Shown here: in pieces, positions 1 to 11,630 of the stretch
Layout of the letters: every line of letters starts with the position of its first letter
How positions within the stretch are numbered: the stretch's first letter is position 1
Assembly: GCF_954871325.1 (NCBI RefSeq)
Contig: NC_088775.1
Span: 15,167,561 to 15,231,560, forward strand
Source: Gordionus sp. m RMFG-2023
Lineage: Eukaryota; Nematomorpha; Gordioida; Chordodea; Parachordodidae
Reading direction: 5' to 3'
DNA length: 64,000 nt
Notes under the pieces: generated by a model
The model's database searches: none
Seen by the model: the letters and a program-made list of their open reading frames with translations, nothing else
What the model was told of the DNA's origin: nothing
Translations under genes and position numbers: made by a program

Positions 1-1846
1 ATATAATAATAATAAAGAATTAAATTAAATTGAAATTAAATCCTTATTCCATAAAAATTTTATGAGAATCGCTTTTATTTAAAATAGGAAAAGCAAAATT
101 TATTAAATACCATTATTACAGAATCGTAAATTATAAGAATTATATAATACTAGATTTGCGATTCATTTATTTAAATGCATTTAAAAGTGTCCACAAGTAG
201 GATTCAGCTGTAGCTACAATTTTGTGGTTTACGCGTCTATTAAATACATTAATGTGAATTCATATAATAATAAATAAAGACAATTAGGTCGAAGCGGCGA
301 ACCGCTAAATGGAACTACAGCTGACTCCTATGTATGGACACTTTAACGAATGGCCAATCTAGTAGATATTAATATACCATTTGAGATATAGAGTTCATGG
401 GGATTCAGAATCTGCTAATTTTGAATCTTTCCCCGAGGACGATTTTTAAAATTTAATAATATGAATTTCTATATTCATGTATTTCAGCATGCATAGGGTA
501 TACTTTTCGAGCAATTTTGCCAAAACTCTTTTGTGTATTTTTTAAAAAATTTATATGGAAAATGATTTGCAAAAAATAGTCTGTTGTTTTGAAAAGGATA
601 TTTAGTTTAATCTCATTCAACTCTTATTCGGGATTGATATTTCATCAACTTAAATTTGACTTTATTGAATTTATATGACATTTTATCACTTGTATAATTA
701 GACACTAAATATCGCGTGTTAAAATGTCGTTTAAAATTTATAAAAATTAATAGAATTCCCAAAGCTTAAGGTAAAATTTACTAAGAATTTACAGTGTAGG
801 TTAGCCCTCATGCTTGAAATTACATTATAGGTTAAATTCTTTCAAATTTATAAATCGGTCTCGGTAAGCGATTTAAAATTTAGAGATTTCAAATTCCCAG
901 ATTCTATATATACCAATACGGTTTAAGCATTAAAATTAATAATAATATGGATATTTTTTTAATAGCCTGGTTATATTCAGTCTTGGTGGTTAATTATTTT
1001 GTTACAAAATCTTGTTCACACTCAAATGCGGGTTTTTAGCTAGCCGGGATACGCCCGCCCAATTTCCAGGCGGGAATGAACATTTTAAGCATTGAGCAGG
1101 GAGTGGATTAAAAGATATTATTTTTTACAATGGGCTAAAATTTTAAATATTTTTCAGGTAGCAATGAGCAGAACCGACTTATTTTTATTAAATCATTTTT
1201 TATTTCATAATTATTGCATATTATATAAGTTTAATTAAAAATACATTTAAATAAATAAAAAGCCATCTTAGACATTAAAATATGTTGTAAACATTGAGCC
1301 GGAAACGGTTAAACACAATTTTTTTAGATATTGGAGGTTGAGTAAATTTTAAAAGACGGGCGGTTTAAATACAATGCTAGAGAATTTATTTAATAAAATT
1401 AATCTTAATATCTCCATCAAATGTTCTCATTTTAATTTGGAACATTCTCTCTTCTTTTCAACATCATCTATCTCTAAAATTTGTTTATTTTCTCATCTGT
1501 ATTTCTAAACCTTTGTGAATACATTTCCTTGTTGGATGGTTGGGGGGGGGGGCGGTAATAGATAAAATCAAGGCTTATTTTTATTTTACAGCTATTCAAA
1601 GGCTCTTCAAAATAAAAAATATTTATAAATTTTTGATCTCTTAGGAAAATATTGAAATCCCATGATGATGGAGGTACTTTTTGAAATTTCTTTTCATTTT
1701 TATGTTTGATCAAATTTTACCAAAATGTTTATGATATACCCAAAATTTTTGACAAATTCAAATTTTTTTCAAACTTTGCTTTTTGTATTTTGATTATGAA
1801 AAAGGTTTTTAAGCCAAAGCTTTTATTTAAAAAATTTATTTATAAT
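1..1846. other. AT-rich intergenic DNA, no gene seen
   Basis: No coding region is supported here. The stretch holds one Tc1/mariner-type MITE (listed separately), a small GC-rich patch near 1027-1110 with the inverted motif gcccgccc/gggcgg that may be the eroded end of a hAT-like element, and a run of about a dozen G near 1538-1553. Short frames on both strands are low-complexity and have no recognisable domains. Confidence 0.6.
153..359. repeat. MITE, TA-flanked (family E), copy 1
   Basis: The ends are inverted repeats: gatttgcgattcattt at the left and the complement of aacgaatggccaatc at the right. Inside them is a second inverted pair around aaagtgtcca / tggacactt. TA lies on both sides (151-152 and 360-361), as expected for a Tc1/mariner-type non-autonomous element. 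Related copies lie at 38795-38970 and 50682-50876, and share the motif tatggacactttta. Confidence 0.65.
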
Positions 1847-1851
1847 CTACT

Positions 1852-2257
1852 TGTCACAACGACAAGTTTGTCATTGTGCATCAAAACCTAAATATAAAAA
1901 TAGAAAACAAATATATATATATATAAAAAGGAAATTAATAATAATTAGGAATCACGAAATCATAAAATCAACTTTAATTCTTTATTCAAAATTATAATAG
2001 TAAAAATCATAAAAAAATAAAATAAAATTAAATTAAATATAATTAAAAAAGTTAATAATTTAAAAAAACAAAGATTTTTTGTATCATAAAAATTTGCCTT
2101 TTTATACTCTTTTCAATCTTCTTATAACTAATCATATTCAAATATAATCTTTTTATCACGCGTTATAACAATAAATCCACAAAAATTCTTTATGCAAATT
2201 ACATATAAAGTACAACAAAATCCAAAAGAAATCTTTATGCAAATTAATTCTACAACA
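1852..2257 (-). repeat. LTR (3' LTR of the minus-strand element)
   Basis: About 406 bp, beginning tgtcacaacgacaag on the plus strand and ending tctacaaca. It matches 4074-4489 almost base for base outside A-rich tracts. Target duplication CTACT lies immediately to its left. Confidence 0.85.
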
Positions 2258-4073
2258 CCTCCCTACTTAAATTAGACCCAACATTCTGCGAATGATCAAT
2301 CTTCTTTCGATCTCGACTTATTCTTCTTAATTTTTGCTGTCTTCTAAGTTCTAACGAAGGCTTTGTCGCTTGAAATTTTTGAATTCTATCTGTCGCTTGT
2401 CACCCTGAGAAATGATCAGCTTTTTATCTCTGTAGGCCACTGACGAACTTGATAAACGCTTGTTTTCCACGATCCACTCTTGATGAACGATTATCAATGC
2501 CATCCAGTTTCATCGTAGCTTGTTTTCTATCATTCTCTTGTCATCCACGATTAGCTTTTTATCTCGATAAACGATTGGTCTGCGATAAACGATGGTTTTC
2601 ACGAATTCTTGTTCCTATGATTGTCGATTTCCGTATCTTAGACTCAAGTCTCGATAATAATTGGCTATTATTGATCCGCGATTAACGATTGTAGCATAAC
2701 GTCTTGACCCTCTTTTCTATCAATTTGCTTGTTTTCCCCCTTTCTCTTGTAATTTATCTTTCAGACTTTCGGGTCTTCTCGACAGTTTGCCCTTGCTGAG
2801 ATATCGGGTAATCACATCTAATCTACTTCTACCTAAAATAATCTATTTACATATCTACATTTATCTCCTCTAAACTAATTCTGCCTTTAATAAATGGCGT
2901 AAATTATACTAAATCTTAAATTTATAATACGTAGCAAAATATAATAAATTATATAAATATATCAAATTCTATCACCCCTCTCCCCTTAATGAAGCCTAGA
3001 CCCATATTTTCATTGAAAAATTTACTTGTACTCATCCTTTAGCTATTGATCCCATCTTCTTTTCAGCCATGTCTATACTAAATTTATATCTAAAAATCCT
3101 ATTCTAAAATATATATCAAAACCTATCTCTTTAAAAAAATTATCATTGTGTATTTATTTCCTCATGTACTCTTTGACACTAAGTCTTTAAAAAAAACAGC
3201 TGAAATATATAAATCTCTTTTCATACATACGTTGTTGAGAAATCAATGACCTAATCATAAAAGTTTTCATACTTACGTTTATGAACAACCTCTTAATTCT
3301 AATCACTATGGCTTTCACCCCACGTCTTTGAATAACTTATGAACTCTAATCATTATAATTTTTCGCACAACTGTTGTTGAAAACTGATATGTATATTTCT
3401 AACGCATGTTTTTCTTTCTGTTATTATTAGAATAATGTTGCATAATTGATCTCAAATCTTATTTATGATTCAAAAAAAATAAATATCCGATCTCAAATTG
3501 AGCTCGATTGCGGCATAAATTTTCTAATGACGATAAGCCGATTCTCTCTATGAAGATTTTTTGGTTAATCTACAACCTAATATACTAATTCACATTAATC
3601 CTTGAGGCTGTTTTATCTCTCGCAGCCCTAAAATAAAAGTTAAACGTAAATCTTCAATAAGAATTTAATCAACTATTTCCTAACAATAAAGTTATATTCT
3701 AATCTTATTCACCGAATTTTTTAATTATTATATCTCAGCAACCTATTAGTTAAATATTAACTTTCGCAATTTATGTTTCTATTTCTTTGTCAAAGTTATT
3801 TCTAGTGATCACTTGATAATAATTCTAAAATCTAAAATATCATAGTCTTTGTTAGTTTCAAAACCTTTGTCTTTAATTTTAGATTTTATATTCCTACATA
3901 AACATAATCTTAACCACATAATTTTTCCCTTTCATCTTTATTTACATATTTTTCTTACGTTCTTCTGGAATTTTTTTTTTTTTGTATTAGAATACAGTTT
4001 GACACATCTCCTTGTTGCCGGTCACAGACTGAAGGTTATTAAGGGCCGGTCTCCTCCCGGGTTTCGGCACCAC

Positions 4074-4489
4074 TGTCACAACGACAAGATTGTCATTGTG
4101 CATCAAAACCTAAATATAAAAATAGAAAACAAATATATATATATAAAAAGGAAATTAATAATAATTAGGAATCACGAAATCATAAAATCAACTTTAATTC
4201 TTTATTCAAAATTATAATAGTAAACATCATAAAAAAAATAAAATAAAATAAAATTAAAAAATTAAAAGTAAATTTTAGTTAAAATAATAATTTAAAAAAA
4301 CAAAGATTTTTTGTATCATAAAAATTTGCCTTTTTATACTCTTTTCAATCTTCTTATAACTAATCATATTCAAATATAATCTTTTTATCACGCGTTATAA
4401 CAATAAATCCACAAAAATTCTTTATGCAAATTACATATAAAGTACAACAAAATCCAAAAGAAATCTTTATGCAAATTAATTCTACAACA
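4074..4489 (-). repeat. LTR (5' LTR of the minus-strand element)
   Basis: About 416 bp, near-identical partner of 1852-2257. On the minus strand it is followed one base later by the primer-binding motif. Target duplication CTACT follows at 4490-4494. Confidence 0.85.
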
Positions 4490-4494
4490 CTACT

Positions 4495-5579
4495 ATTCTA
4501 AATTTTGCCCATTAAGAATGAAAGTCATAGCAATTAGAAGAGGTCAGTTTTACTCTGACCTTCTATAGAGGCATATCTTAAGCCAAGGTTTCTCACGCAA
4601 AGGAGGTGAAGACCCCAGCCAAAAGTGTTAAGAATAAATTGACACTACACAGGTCAGAGAAGAGGATCATTTACAACCCTCATTTGGTTAAAAAATCATC
4701 ATAGATTTTATTAATATCAGAATTAAAATATTTATGGATTTATTTTTTTTGCATAAACAAATCTTTGTGGAAAGGGTATTTTAAAACACAGGCATCGAGC
4801 ACATAATATTTTGGTATATCCAGATAGGAGGATGCTTCTGGGTGATCTTTTGAACATATTTTGTAGTTTTGCAAGTTTTTGATCGCGTTATATAAAATTC
4901 AATTAACTTGTTATTTCAAAAAAAAATTGTTTCATTTATTTATTTGGGGTATTTTTTTTCATGAGTAATATCAATAAACATTATAAAATTTCGCAGTTAA
5001 CCTAATAAAATTTAATCCTAAAAATGCCATAAAATAAATATACTAATAATGTATTTTACAGTTTTATGTCATTTTCGGTTTTTGCAAAAAAAAGACAATC
5101 AAAATTTATGTACTTACAGAAATGTATTTAAAAAAAACATTTTGCAAAAATCAGATTGTCAAATATATATGTTTTTTTAAAAGCTTTTTTCTCTTTAATT
5201 TTTATTTTCTAAATAAAAAAAAAAAAATTTTGGTTGATAAAATATTTCAAACACAAAATCAAAATTTCTGTATACCTACCACTTATTCAAAAAAAAATAT
5301 TGAATCCCTATTTTGAATTTTGACAATTTTTATGTAATTTTATTCTTTTGAACGGTTGGTCCCTTTGAATTCAATAACAATTAACCATTCATATTATTAT
5401 CATTTTAATCTGTTACTTTATAAAATTATAAAATAGCATAAGTTATATTTGTTGGGTTTTCACAATCTAGTAGGAAAAAAACTAAAAATAAAATGTATAT
5501 AACAATTATTATAAATGAAAGTATAGTAATTTTATATGTAAAAAAATTTTTTTAAAAATCTTTTAATTCAATACTGTAA
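4495..5579. other. AT-rich intergenic DNA
   Basis: No gene recognised. There is a short hairpin (gtcagttttactctgac, about 4543-4559) in a slightly more GC-rich patch at 4500-4690. The rest is low-complexity A/T sequence. Confidence 0.5.
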
Positions 5580-5783
5580 AGTAACGACTAGTTTTGAGCC
5601 GATTTTTAAAAACGGCTAACTCAATATTTTAGCAAGAATAACATTGCCTAAGCCATGAGATTTCGCCAATAGATGTCCTAACATTCCTTCTACAAGCAAA
5701 ATCTTCAGGTGTTCATATATTCTGGATGAAATATTGAGTGAGCCGTTTTTAAAATCGGCTCAAAACAAGCCGTTTATCACACT
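5580..5783. repeat. Foldback MITE (family A), copy 1
   Basis: Terminal inverted repeats centred on gagccgatttttaaaaacgg at the left and its complement at the right. The right end reads cgtttatcacact, the complement of the family terminus AGTGTTGTTAAACGG. The interior contains the shared motif gagatttcgccaatagatgtcc. Other copies lie at 15961, 42450, 55030 and 57984. Confidence 0.7.
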
Positions 5784-6015
5784 AACTGTAGGGATTGGCT
5801 TGGGTTCGATTAGACCAGAATTAAATGTTTGGTAGGTAATTGAACACAGGTATAGATATTATGGCCGATAAAATTCCAATTTTAAAGTAAAATAGAACTT
5901 TATATATTAGAATCAAAATTTAAATATGATCAATATTATTGATCTTTTATATAAGTAATTTTGTTTTTCATGTTAATATGAAAGTAAATTGTATGTTTTT
6001 TTTATATATAACAAA

Positions 6016-6135
6016 ATATCGCCTCAGAACAGAAAAATATAAACATTTAAATATAAATTTAACATATTATAATAAGAAAATATCGCATCAGAACATTAAA
6101 AATATAAACATTTTAAATATAAATTTAACACATTA
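6016..6135. repeat. Two-copy tandem repeat
   Basis: The motif atatcgc(c/a)tcagaaca, followed by an A/T block ending in aatataaatttaaca, occurs twice with a period of about 60 bp. This produces a low-complexity frame with repeated Lys/Asn/Ile that is not a gene. Confidence 0.6.
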
Positions 6136-7217
6136 TATCACAACAAATACAAATGTAAAATTTTTATTGAATTGAAAGAATCTAAAAATAAATTTTATAA
6201 TTTATATTACTTGGATTGTATGTTTTGTGTACAATATCTTTTTATGATTTTGTAATATATTTTTTGGGCAAGATGATGGTTTGTGAACCTTAATTACAAT
6301 TGGTCATTTTTGTTTATTTTCTGTCATATAATTGGTTGAATTTTATTTATTTTATTTTTTTGTTGAATGATATATTTATTATCGAAAGTCATTGGTTGTT
6401 AATTTTTATATATTTCTTTTTTTGTTAAATCATATTTTTATTATAGAAAATTATTTAGCCACTTTTTGTAAAAAGATAAATAAAAATGAGATAAACAGGA
6501 TCAAATTTAAATAGGGAAGGAGGGTAAATGTAAAAAGTCCTTATGGATTATAAAGATGCCTTGCAGATTTGTAATTTAGATACTTTTTCCAATTGTTTTT
6601 CTTAGTTAGATTAATTTTTATAACAGATCCCTCTTTCTCTCATTACTTATAAGCTTTATTTCTAATTACATATTATATGAGCACACAATTAAATACTTGA
6701 TTCTTTATTTAAAATATTTATTTTTCAAATTTAAAATATAAAAATGTATAGCAATATATATTCTATATATTTATTATAGGAAATTCTTGAATAATATGTT
6801 CTAAAACATTTTATTCAATAGATTTATATTTATTCTCTTTAAATAGATATATGTTTCTATGTAATCTTCCATAAACTGGGACCTCCCAGATTTAATATAT
6901 TTTGAATTGAGGCCACTCCAAAGAGGCTCTATGGACTGGGTATTAATGCTTCTTTTAACCGGGTCCACAAAAAAATATTATTTTCAAATAAAAATTTTAA
7001 ACATTTATTTTCACTATTACAAAAAATTGATAAAGCGATAGTTTAATAGGTTTTCCCCCCATGCGAGTAGATTAAGTTTTAAAAATTTTATTGGACAATT
7101 TTTACCCTCTTCAATATAGAAATTTTATTTATAAATCAATGGATTTAATTATGAATATGATATGAATAGACTTTATAACGAATTACATGTCACTTCTTTT
7201 TAAAATATTATTCATTA

Positions 7218-7440
7218 CAGTGAATGAGTATCATTATTAAACATACAATAAAAGGGGGTAAAATATTGAAATTAAATATGGACAAGCAATTAATTAAGAT
7301 TAAACTTAATGTTTAAGTAATAAAAAGAAATTTTGTTGTAAATAAATAATTTGTGAAGAAAAAGAAATTTTTTTTTTGATCTTCTATGAGAATCAAGTAA
7401 GATTTTTGATTAAATTTTATTAATAAATATTTATAAAATT
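7218..7440 (+). repeat. Diverged relative of the 29.46-kb transposon end
   Basis: Motifs recur in the same order as the left end of the Tc1/pogo-like element at 29460: an inverted-repeat-like start, then attgaaattaaatatggaca, then attaagat, then tttttttgatctt followed by aatcaagtaagat. No matching right end was found nearby, so this is a solo or truncated copy. Confidence 0.5.
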
Positions 7441-9456
7441 AAAATAATTCTATCCAATTATCACTACCATGATTTGGAGAGAGAAAAAAAATAAAAGGAG
7501 GGGCTGGTATCTTTTAATGTAGAATAATTATGCAAATTGGTTCCACCCCATTAAAACCACCTTCAAGTTTGTCACCATCTTTAATTTCAATAATGAAATT
7601 TGTTGTTTCCAACACTTGCTACCACTATCAGTTCCATTTTAGAAAAAATTTGCTCTACTCCTCTTCTTCAACGCCTGTGTTAGGCCAGAATGCGGGCAAT
7701 ATAAGTTTCTAAACAAAATAAAAAATTTTTGTACAACCATGCCGAACTCATATCACCTAAAGCTAAATCTTAAAGATTATTATTTAGTAAGTGGGAATAA
7801 TGTCCGGTCACCCCAGTCTTTGATCAATAGATTTGTTCTGCTCTAACCGCAAAAGTAGTATATTTTTGATCAATATAATTTCCTTCCCTTCTGACTCTTG
7901 ATTTTATTTACTCTATATCAATTTCTTGCTTCATATCTCCTTTTAAGCTTATGTTTCATTTATCTTTAATTCATTCGAATATGGAGATTTTTATAAATTA
8001 TTTTGATAATCCTTTATAGCCATTTATTTTCATAAATTTTTTTAAACATGATTTAGCTTGCTTATTTATATGATAATCATTTTATACATTAGAATAATTA
8101 GTTGGCAATGATATCCCATCTGCACAAATTGTTTTTTTGACTTCATGCAGTAAGAAAACCATATTTGGATAGAGGATACTAAAAATAATTCATTGCAACT
8201 AATTCTTATTATTTTTTCCGAGTTACCATTGTAATCTTATAGTATAAATTAATAATAACTCATAATATGTTGTTGTTATAAATACAAAATTAATAACATA
8301 TATTAAAAATTATAATTGTTTTTTATTCCCCATCATTACAAATTAATTTCTTTTTTGTTTGCTTAAAATATTATTAGTCAAACAGGCTTACTAAAAAAAT
8401 GAAGAATTTATTTTAAATAGTATAAAGAAATGGTTAAATCTTTTAAAATAAGTTGCGAGGACAATTTTAATGCTTCGTAACAATGTTAAAAATTTTTCTT
8501 AATTAATTGAAAAATACTATATTTTAGATTTACGATGAATTTATCATAAAGATCGAATAAATATAACACTTTTAATCAGTATGTGTTCTTTTAAAAAAAT
8601 TAAATTTTAAGCATGAATTGAATTAAATGATTTCATGCGTTCGCATAATACAGTTTAAATATTAAAAATAAAATTTTATTAATATATCAGAAAAAAAAAT
8701 TAAGATATTTTTTTAAATGAAAGTGAATGTTTCGCGATTTGTAAGTAGTTCCTCTTGACTGAATATCAGTTTCCATAGTAAGTCATGCGATATTGTATAA
8801 AATAGCAGAGTAACCAGTATGGGTGGGTTTGTTCGACCTTCAGTCAGGTTCCTCCTATAAAAAATTATTCTATATTATTGTTGATGCCTGAACCCATTCT
8901 AAAATATGTCAATGTTTTGTGCTTTATTAGTGTCTGACTTTAATCAGCATAGTAACCAGTATAAAGGAATAAAATTTTTAGTAACAAAATTCTCACCAAC
9001 CATATGATTAAAAAACGATTGATAGCATTATTCTGAATATTTTATCAATATTTAGTGTTTAATTGTAAATTAATTTAATCCGAAAACGACATGATGTTAG
9101 AATGGATTAAAAATATTGTATATCTGGCGTGCGCTCCTTAATCAAATATGAGGGAAACTGGGTTTAAACAAAATGAAAACTATGATGTCATGCTTGTGGG
9201 GTGGGCCATATTGGAAAATTCTGGAACCAAAAGTAGAGCTTTATTGAAACATTTTATTGTTTAATTCTGTTTGGTATATGTTTTATAGGGCAAAGAATTA
9301 TTGGCAAAAACTGGCATCATGCTGGAACCGAGAATACAGAAGTTTAAACTCTGGTTTGCATTAATATTTAGTGCCTTATTAATTCTTTAATCAAATTCGC
9401 CAGCGGTAAATAAGTAAACAAATTACGAACCAATTACAATGTGATATCACGCTTTG

Positions 9457-9557
9457 CCTCTCATTCATACATTTGCAGCGAATTATACAAAATATGATGT
9501 ATTTTTATATATTTTATACGCCTAGCCGCGAATTCGCTCCAACCATGAATGCAGAGT
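9457..9557. repeat. Small palindromic MITE (family B), copy 1
   Basis: Diverged ends: ctctcattcatacatttgca at the left and gcgaattcgctccaaccatg then aatgcagagttaa at the right. These match the family pattern TTAA-CCCTGCATTCACAGTTAGC with GCGAATTCGC inside it. Confidence 0.5.
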
Positions 9558-10084
9558 TAAGTGTAAAATCAGTCAAAAATCTAGAAGCTTCATCTTTAAT
9601 AATTATGTTGATAAATAGTTAGTATTTTACACTTTTTTAGTATTTCAACCCGATTATTAGATAGTTTAAAGAAAAACATTAGCATCAAAATATATAAAAT
9701 AAATTCAAAGATTGACATCATGCTAGAAGGAAAATTATAGAAGCAATTAACAATATGTAATATATAATTGTTACTAACTAATTCATCGATCAATTTTTCC
9801 AGAGAATAAATAAAAACCAGTTATAAGCGAAACACTAATTAGGGCAAGCCTTAAGCTGAGTCAAATATCGAATTTTAAATTACGATTCTAAAATCAATTA
9901 CGTCTAATACATAACGGTTTCTTTTTTCACGGTCCCATATATTTTAGAATCTTATAATTGTTTGTTTTCAGTTTATTTAATAATTCTAGAAGTAAAATAG
10001 TTTAAATCTCATTAAATTTAAATCGTATTTTCAAAATTTTGATATTTTCTTTAAAACACTATCCTAACAATAAAATATGTCAAA

Positions 10085-10206
10085 ATTGAGTTTTTAAAAA
10101 ATCGCAATAAATGGAGGAAATATCATCATTGTTCCCAGAATTAGGAACATTTGGGAATATTGATGATATTTCGCATATTCTTAGCAATTTTTCAAATAAA
10201 CTCAAT
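10085..10206. repeat. Foldback palindrome
   Basis: The left arm begins attgagtttttaaaaaatcg and contains gaaatatcatcattgttccc. The right arm is its imperfect complement, gggaatattgatgatatttc to caaataaactcaat. Arms are about 50 bp around a short loop rich in 'ggaaca'. It could be a foldback MITE or a stem-loop; there is no copy elsewhere in the window. Confidence 0.6.
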
Positions 10207-11496
10207 ATAAATACAAGTGTTTACTTTCCTATCATCAATTAATATTAATTTCAAATTTTACTTCAAAAATTTTCTATGAAATATAAACAAATTCCCATTT
10301 TTTTTTGTTTTCTAGCGATTTAGAACATGAACCTTCTAAATAGGTCAATGTGAAATGCTTAAAGATATATACATGTTAGTTTAATCTTCAATCCGCTTGG
10401 TAAATTGTATAAATTATAAAGTTATTAGCAAAATACGAAAATTACTAAAATTAATACCAAGATTCAATAGAACGAAGAATCCAGACGCACCAAAGTAAAA
10501 ATATCAAATAAATGAAATATCTAAAATAAAATAAATTACTTAATTATTTTAAAAAAATTTTTTATCGTCTTTCAAAATATGAGACTCAATGTGCTTTGAT
10601 ACTTTTATATTTAATAGTGTTACATAAAAAAAATTCGTCAAATAGACTTGTGGCATCTTTGGAAAATGTGATACCAAAATTAAATGGGTAAAACTGAATA
10701 CGGTTATAAAGGTTTATTATTTACCCTCAAATGCTTAAGTTAAACGATTACTTAGTAAATATTAATACTATGTGTTTACAATTGAAAATAGAAAAGATCA
10801 AACGTCCATCCTATACAAATTATGGCGTCTTTGGGAAACATCCAGTTTTTAAATTTTTTTTGTGTCTTGAATATTTTTAATTTCTAAATTTTTATGATTT
10901 TTTCTCGCACTTAGGAAAAATTTCCTTAGATGATTTTATAGAATCATATGGAGGGGGTTTTATGAATTTAAAAGAAATGAAAGCAATTTTTCGTTAGAAA
11001 ACAACATTTTTACCTAATCATATTTTTCAGGTCCCCTTGCCTACACCATTCTTGTCAGCCAAAGAAATAAAAGAAATTTTAAAAAGCCTATCTTTTTAAA
11101 GATTATAAATTATATTTAAAAAATTACATATTAAAAATAATCACTATTATAATATTTTTTATAAAATGAAATATTTTGAGATGCTCTTTTGATTATGCTA
11201 TATTTTTCTTTAAAAAAAACTACTTAATAAATTCGATAACTTAAACGGTTGTGATAAGTATTAAATTCCATATGTCAATTAGCAAAAATGACTTTCACGA
11301 AAAGGGACAATTTTGTCAAAATTTAAAATATGGATATTAATTTCAATGTTAACCTACTTTCAAGCCCTCCCCCGTTTCCATACTTTTATTAACTAACCTG
11401 ATCTAGTAATTTTGCTTTCCTATCCTTATTTCATTTTCCTTCTTTGGAAATTGGAATGTATTAAAACTTTTCATCAACCTGCTCTTTTTTCAAAAA

Positions 11497-11630
11497 TAGT
11501 GTTGTTATTTTAAAAAACAACACCTTATTAAGATTTCAGCCAAAAATACAAGCCTTGAGAGTTAGCAAATAGAGGTCCAAATCTTTCTGCCATCTATGAA
11601 TTTTGGCTATAATCTTAATAATCAATGAAT
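11497..11630. repeat. Degraded foldback MITE (family A)
   Basis: Begins agtgttgttattttaaaaaac and shares 'aagccttgag', 'gaggtccaaa' and 'tttctgccatctatga' with better family A copies. The right terminus is not recognisable. Confidence 0.35.

Larger units (their letters stand above)
1852..4489 (-). mobile_element. Short non-autonomous LTR element (TRIM/LARD-like)
   Basis: Two near-identical direct repeats of about 410 bp (1852-2257 and 4074-4489) bracket an interior of about 1.8 kb. Read on the minus strand, each repeat begins TGTTGTAG and ends GTTGTGACA. Just inside the upstream repeat is a tRNA-type primer-binding motif, tggtgccgaaacccggga (about 4055-4072). Just before the downstream repeat is a polypurine tract, aagtagggagg (about 2258-2268). 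The 5-bp sequence CTACT flanks both sides (1847-1851 and 4490-4494). I recognise no gag, pol or env coding in the interior, so the element looks structurally whole but non-coding and would need proteins from a relative. The repeats differ mainly in A-tract length, which suggests a recent insertion. Family (Gypsy-like or Pao-like) cannot be assigned without coding sequence. Confidence 0.85.
5784..9456. other. AT-rich intergenic DNA
   Basis: No gene that I can support. It holds a 60-bp tandem duplication near 6016-6135, a diverged relative of the left end of the 29.5-kb transposon (7218-7440), and unrecognised patches of mixed composition at 8720-9000 and 9120-9330. Confidence 0.5.

Noticed and set aside
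1852-4489. Coding genes in the LTR element interior (frames at 2449-2685 and 3849-4217)
   Set aside because: Short low-complexity frames without gag/pol motifs; the second runs into the LTR.
7530-7712. Minus-strand protein-like stretch (segments such as LILPAFWPNTGVEEEE and NFIIEIKDGDKLEGG)
   Set aside because: One frame reads plausibly but has several stops within 60 codons, no recognisable family, and no supporting splice sites; too weak to call a gene or pseudogene.
11032-11099. Exon-like end after tatttttcag (PFLSAKEIKEILKSLSF)
   Set aside because: A single 22-codon tail without a partner exon; equally expected by chance in AT-rich DNA with many tttcag strings.
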